Part shown: piece after piece, positions 13,415 to 14,993 of the stretch
Numbering within the stretch: the stretch's first letter is position 1
How the letters are laid out: each line of letters begins with the position of its first letter
Source: an uncultured Polyangiaceae bacterium
GTDB taxonomy: Bacteria > Myxococcota_A > Polyangia > Polyangiales > Polyangiaceae
Assembly (NCBI GenBank): GCA_938004815.1
Contig: CALKVR010000569.1
Coordinates: 1 to 14,993 of the forward strand
Length of the DNA: 14,993 nt
Reading direction: 5' to 3'
The notes under the pieces: generated by a model
The model's database searches: none
Told to the model about the DNA's origin: nothing
The model's input: only the letters and a program-made list of their open reading frames with translations
Program-made: the position numbers and the translations under genes

Positions 13415-14092
13415 ATGGACAAGCTCGTCATCGCTGGCGTCGAACGTCATGTCGCCTCGTCAGAAGAGTTTCAGCGCGCGCTGGGCGAGGTTCGGGCTCG
13501 AGAGAAGGAGCTCACCCACGCGCACGATCGGCTCGCGGCCGACCGCAGGCGAGGCCCATGGCAGAAGGTCGCGCGCGACTACGCCTTCATGGGACCAAAG
13601 GGGAGCGTGAGCCTGGCCGACCTGTTCGAGGGCCGCAGGCAGCTCATCACGTACCACCACATGCTGAGGCCCGCCGACCCGAGCCCGTGCTCCGGGTGCG
13701 GGATGGTCGGCGACCAGATGCCGCATCTTTCTCACCTCCACCAACGCACGACCACGCTCGCGTTCGTCTCGCGCGCGCCGCTCGCCGAGATCGAGGCGTT
13801 CAAGACGCGCATGGGCTGGCAGATGCCCTGGTACGAGACCACCGACAGCTTCAACCCCGACTTCGACGTGAAGACCGGCTTCGGCCTGAACGTCTTCTAC
13901 CGCGAAGGCCAAGACGTCTACCGGACCTACTTCACGACTGGGCGTGGTGTGGAGACGCTAGGAACGACGTGGACACTCCTCGATCTGACGCCGCTCGGAC
14001 GGCAAGAGAAGTGGGAGGAGTCGCCTGCGGGCACGCCGCAGACGCCGCCCTACGAGTGGTGGCGGCTGCACGACGAGTACCGCTCCGCTTGA
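13415..14092 (+). CDS. DUF899 family thioredoxin-like protein
   Basis: 225 aa, typical for the family. Conserved parts include the early coiled region (EEFQRALGEVRAREKELTHAHDRLAADRR), VARDYAF, SLADLFEGRRQLITYHHML, TTTLAFVSRAPLAEIEAFKTRMGWQMPWYE and FNPDFDV, matching the DUF899 thioredoxin-fold layout in which a peroxiredoxin-like core holds a pair of cysteines. Here the pair is PCSGCG (Cys92, Cys95), in the place where relatives have a CPSCS-type motif, so dithiol redox chemistry is plausible but the substrate is unknown. No signal peptide is seen, so it should be cytoplasmic. ATG 13415 is the only start that fits; GGAGG lies 15 bases upstream, a little far. It faces the LysR gene across 87 bp and is the likeliest target. 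Confidence 0.9.
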   Translation: MDKLVIAGVERHVASSEEFQRALGEVRAREKELTHAHDRLAADRRRGPWQKVARDYAFMGPKGSVSLADLFEGRRQLITYHHMLRPADPSPCSGCGMVGDQMPHLSHLHQRTTTLAFVSRAPLAEIEAFKTRMGWQMPWYETTDSFNPDFDVKTGFGLNVFYREGQDVYRTYFTTGRGVETLGTTWTLLDLTPLGRQEKWEESPAGTPQTPPYEWWRLHDEYRSA

Positions 14093-14096
14093 GCGG
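14085..14096. terminator. Weak hairpin at the convergent stops
   Basis: CCGCT and AGCGG pair around the DUF899 stop codon, four bases from the stop of the convergent gene. The stem is short and lacks a T-run, so it is at best a weak bidirectional terminator. Confidence 0.2.
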
Positions 14097-14993
14097 CTAA
14101 TGCTCCGGCGCGTCCCCTTTGGCGCGCCGAGCACGGCGTCGCTTCGTCTTCGCTTCGCGGATGGTGTCCGCATCGGGGGACGGCATGTGGGGGTCGATGC
14201 CCGGCGGCGGCCGAGGTAGCTCGGGCCGTGCGAGGATGGGGAGGCGGCGGCGGAACCCCGCGATGAGGGCGAGCGGTCCCGAGAGGATCAGCCAATGGTA
14301 CCAAGGCGTCGCCGGGTCGCTCGGCTCGGTCGGCTCGGGGGCCGCCACCGCGATCGTCGCGATGGTGCCATCGGCGATGGTTTGCGTGACGGCTCTTGCC
14401 GCGCGCGGACCGCGAAAAATCAGACTGAACACGGAGCCCTCACCGAACACGACGTGGGCCCGGACGAATTCCGCGCTGTCTCCGCTACCGCCCTCGATAT
14501 CGACGGTGCCAGCGGGGTTCGGTGCCTCCACGACTCTCACGTCTCCGCGTGTGATCGTCTGGCCGAAGTCGGTGGCGAGCTCCACCGTGATCTCTCGGAT
14601 CATCTCGTCGATGTCGGCTCGTTCGATCTTCGCGGAGGTATCGAAGTCGGATCGAATTGCCGATACCGACACCGGCCCGCTCTCGGTGATGACGTCGACC
14701 GCCGAGAGCCACTCGAACCCGCCGCCCTGAACCGAGTCGACCAACGCCTTCTGTCGCGCGGCGATGTCGATGCCGGCACAGGCGCGCACCGACGGCTTGA
14801 AGACGCGGTAATCACAGACGTCGTCGTCTCCTGGCGTCCTGATCGTGGCGCTGAAGCTCCCCGGGCGCGACACGCGAGGCTCGTTCTCGTAGACGGGCAC
14901 CTCGCGTGCGTCGGCGGTGGAGGCGAGGAACGAGAGCGCCCACGTCACCCCGCCAACCAGCCGGGCCTCGCATGCCCTCGTGCGGCTCCCGCC
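14097..14993 (-). CDS. Exported single-span protein of unknown function (N-terminus probably outside window)
   Basis: The frame is open from the stop at 14097 to the right edge. GTG 14948 would give 283 aa starting TWALSFLASTADA, a hydrophobic signal-like segment that lacks a basic N-region; the in-frame ARLVGG just before it suits a signal peptide begun further upstream, so the gene is probably 5'-partial. Numbering from that GTG, residues about 15-215 are an extracytoplasmic domain with two cysteines (Cys45, Cys57) and no motif I recognise. Residues 216-233 (WYHWLILSGPLALIAGF) form a membrane span followed by RRR, and the tail (240-283) is Pro-rich then strongly basic (KTKRRRARRAK), placing it in the cytoplasm. 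The third-position GC is somewhat lower than in its neighbours. Convergent with the DUF899 gene. Confidence 0.6.
   Translation of the reverse strand, partial: GGSRTRACEARLVGGVTWALSFLASTADAREVPVYENEPRVSRPGSFSATIRTPGDDDVCDYRVFKPSVRACAGIDIAARQKALVDSVQGGGFEWLSAVDVITESGPVSVSAIRSDFDTSAKIERADIDEMIREITVELATDFGQTITRGDVRVVEAPNPAGTVDIEGGSGDSAEFVRAHVVFGEGSVFSLIFRGPRAARAVTQTIADGTIATIAVAAPEPTEPSDPATPWYHWLILSGPLALIAGFRRRLPILARPELPRPPPGIDPHMPSPDADTIREAKTKRRRARRAKGDAPEH

Noticed and set aside
1..14993. Search for CRISPR arrays, insertion sequences, phage or defence genes
   Set aside because: No regularly spaced repeats, transposase motifs, integrase or nuclease/defence domains were seen on either strand.

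Overview
The window is high-GC bacterial chromosome with strong G/C preference at third codon positions. It carries many lipoproteins, several with Ser/Thr-rich tethers, slime-mould-type cysteine repeats, a lipoprotein opening with the 'CGARTGL' motif, lamin-tail and P domains, and a GAF/AAA+/Fis enhancer-binding regulator. Together these point to a myxobacterium (Polyangia-like). That is an inference from gene style; there is no rRNA or taxonomic marker here. I see no insertion sequence, CRISPR array, phage gene or recognisable defence or biosynthetic cluster.

Layout. (1) 1-2521, minus strand: a three-gene run of a propeller-like lipoprotein, a YtfP-type gamma-glutamylcyclotransferase-fold protein (GTGA stop/start overlap) and a large lipoprotein with an SH3-like domain that leaves the window and is probably an L,D-transpeptidase. 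(2) 2610-3908, plus: a surface lipoprotein with Ser/Thr tether, 23-Cys repeat block and propeller-like C-terminus, followed by a convergent tRNA-Arg(CCG). (3) 4004-4287: a short coding-like fragment without a proper end, probably a gene remnant. (4) 4288-6352, minus: an SDR oxidoreductase followed by a ferritin-like lipoprotein. (5) 6427-7440, plus, divergent from the SDR: a single open frame encoding a GNAT acetyltransferase fused to a complete dihydrofolate reductase, the most unusual gene of the window. (6) 7481-10080, minus: three secreted or lipoprotein genes, two of them paralogous in their N-terminal helix-hairpin-helix-like repeats but ending in different modules (lamin-tail-like and P/Homo B-like). 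(7) 10206-11705, plus, divergent from region 6: a sigma54 enhancer-binding protein with a good vegetative-type promoter so close to its GTG that the message may be leaderless. (8) 11723-13327, minus: LysR regulator followed by a SAM methyltransferase. (9) 13415-14092, plus, divergent from the LysR: a DUF899 thioredoxin-like protein. (10) 14097-14993, minus, convergent: an exported single-span protein that runs off the right edge.

Working logic: regions 1, 2, 4, 6 and 10 mostly build the envelope or cell surface. Regions 7 to 9 are regulatory or redox. Two divergent pairs (enhancer-binding protein with the HhH lipoprotein run, LysR with DUF899) have the geometry of regulator and target, but no binding site is proven. 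Most of the window reads as ordinary accessory content of a large myxobacterial genome. The points worth checking are the GNAT-DHFR fusion, the HhH/LTD/P-domain pair, the leaderless promoter and the gene remnant beside the tRNA.
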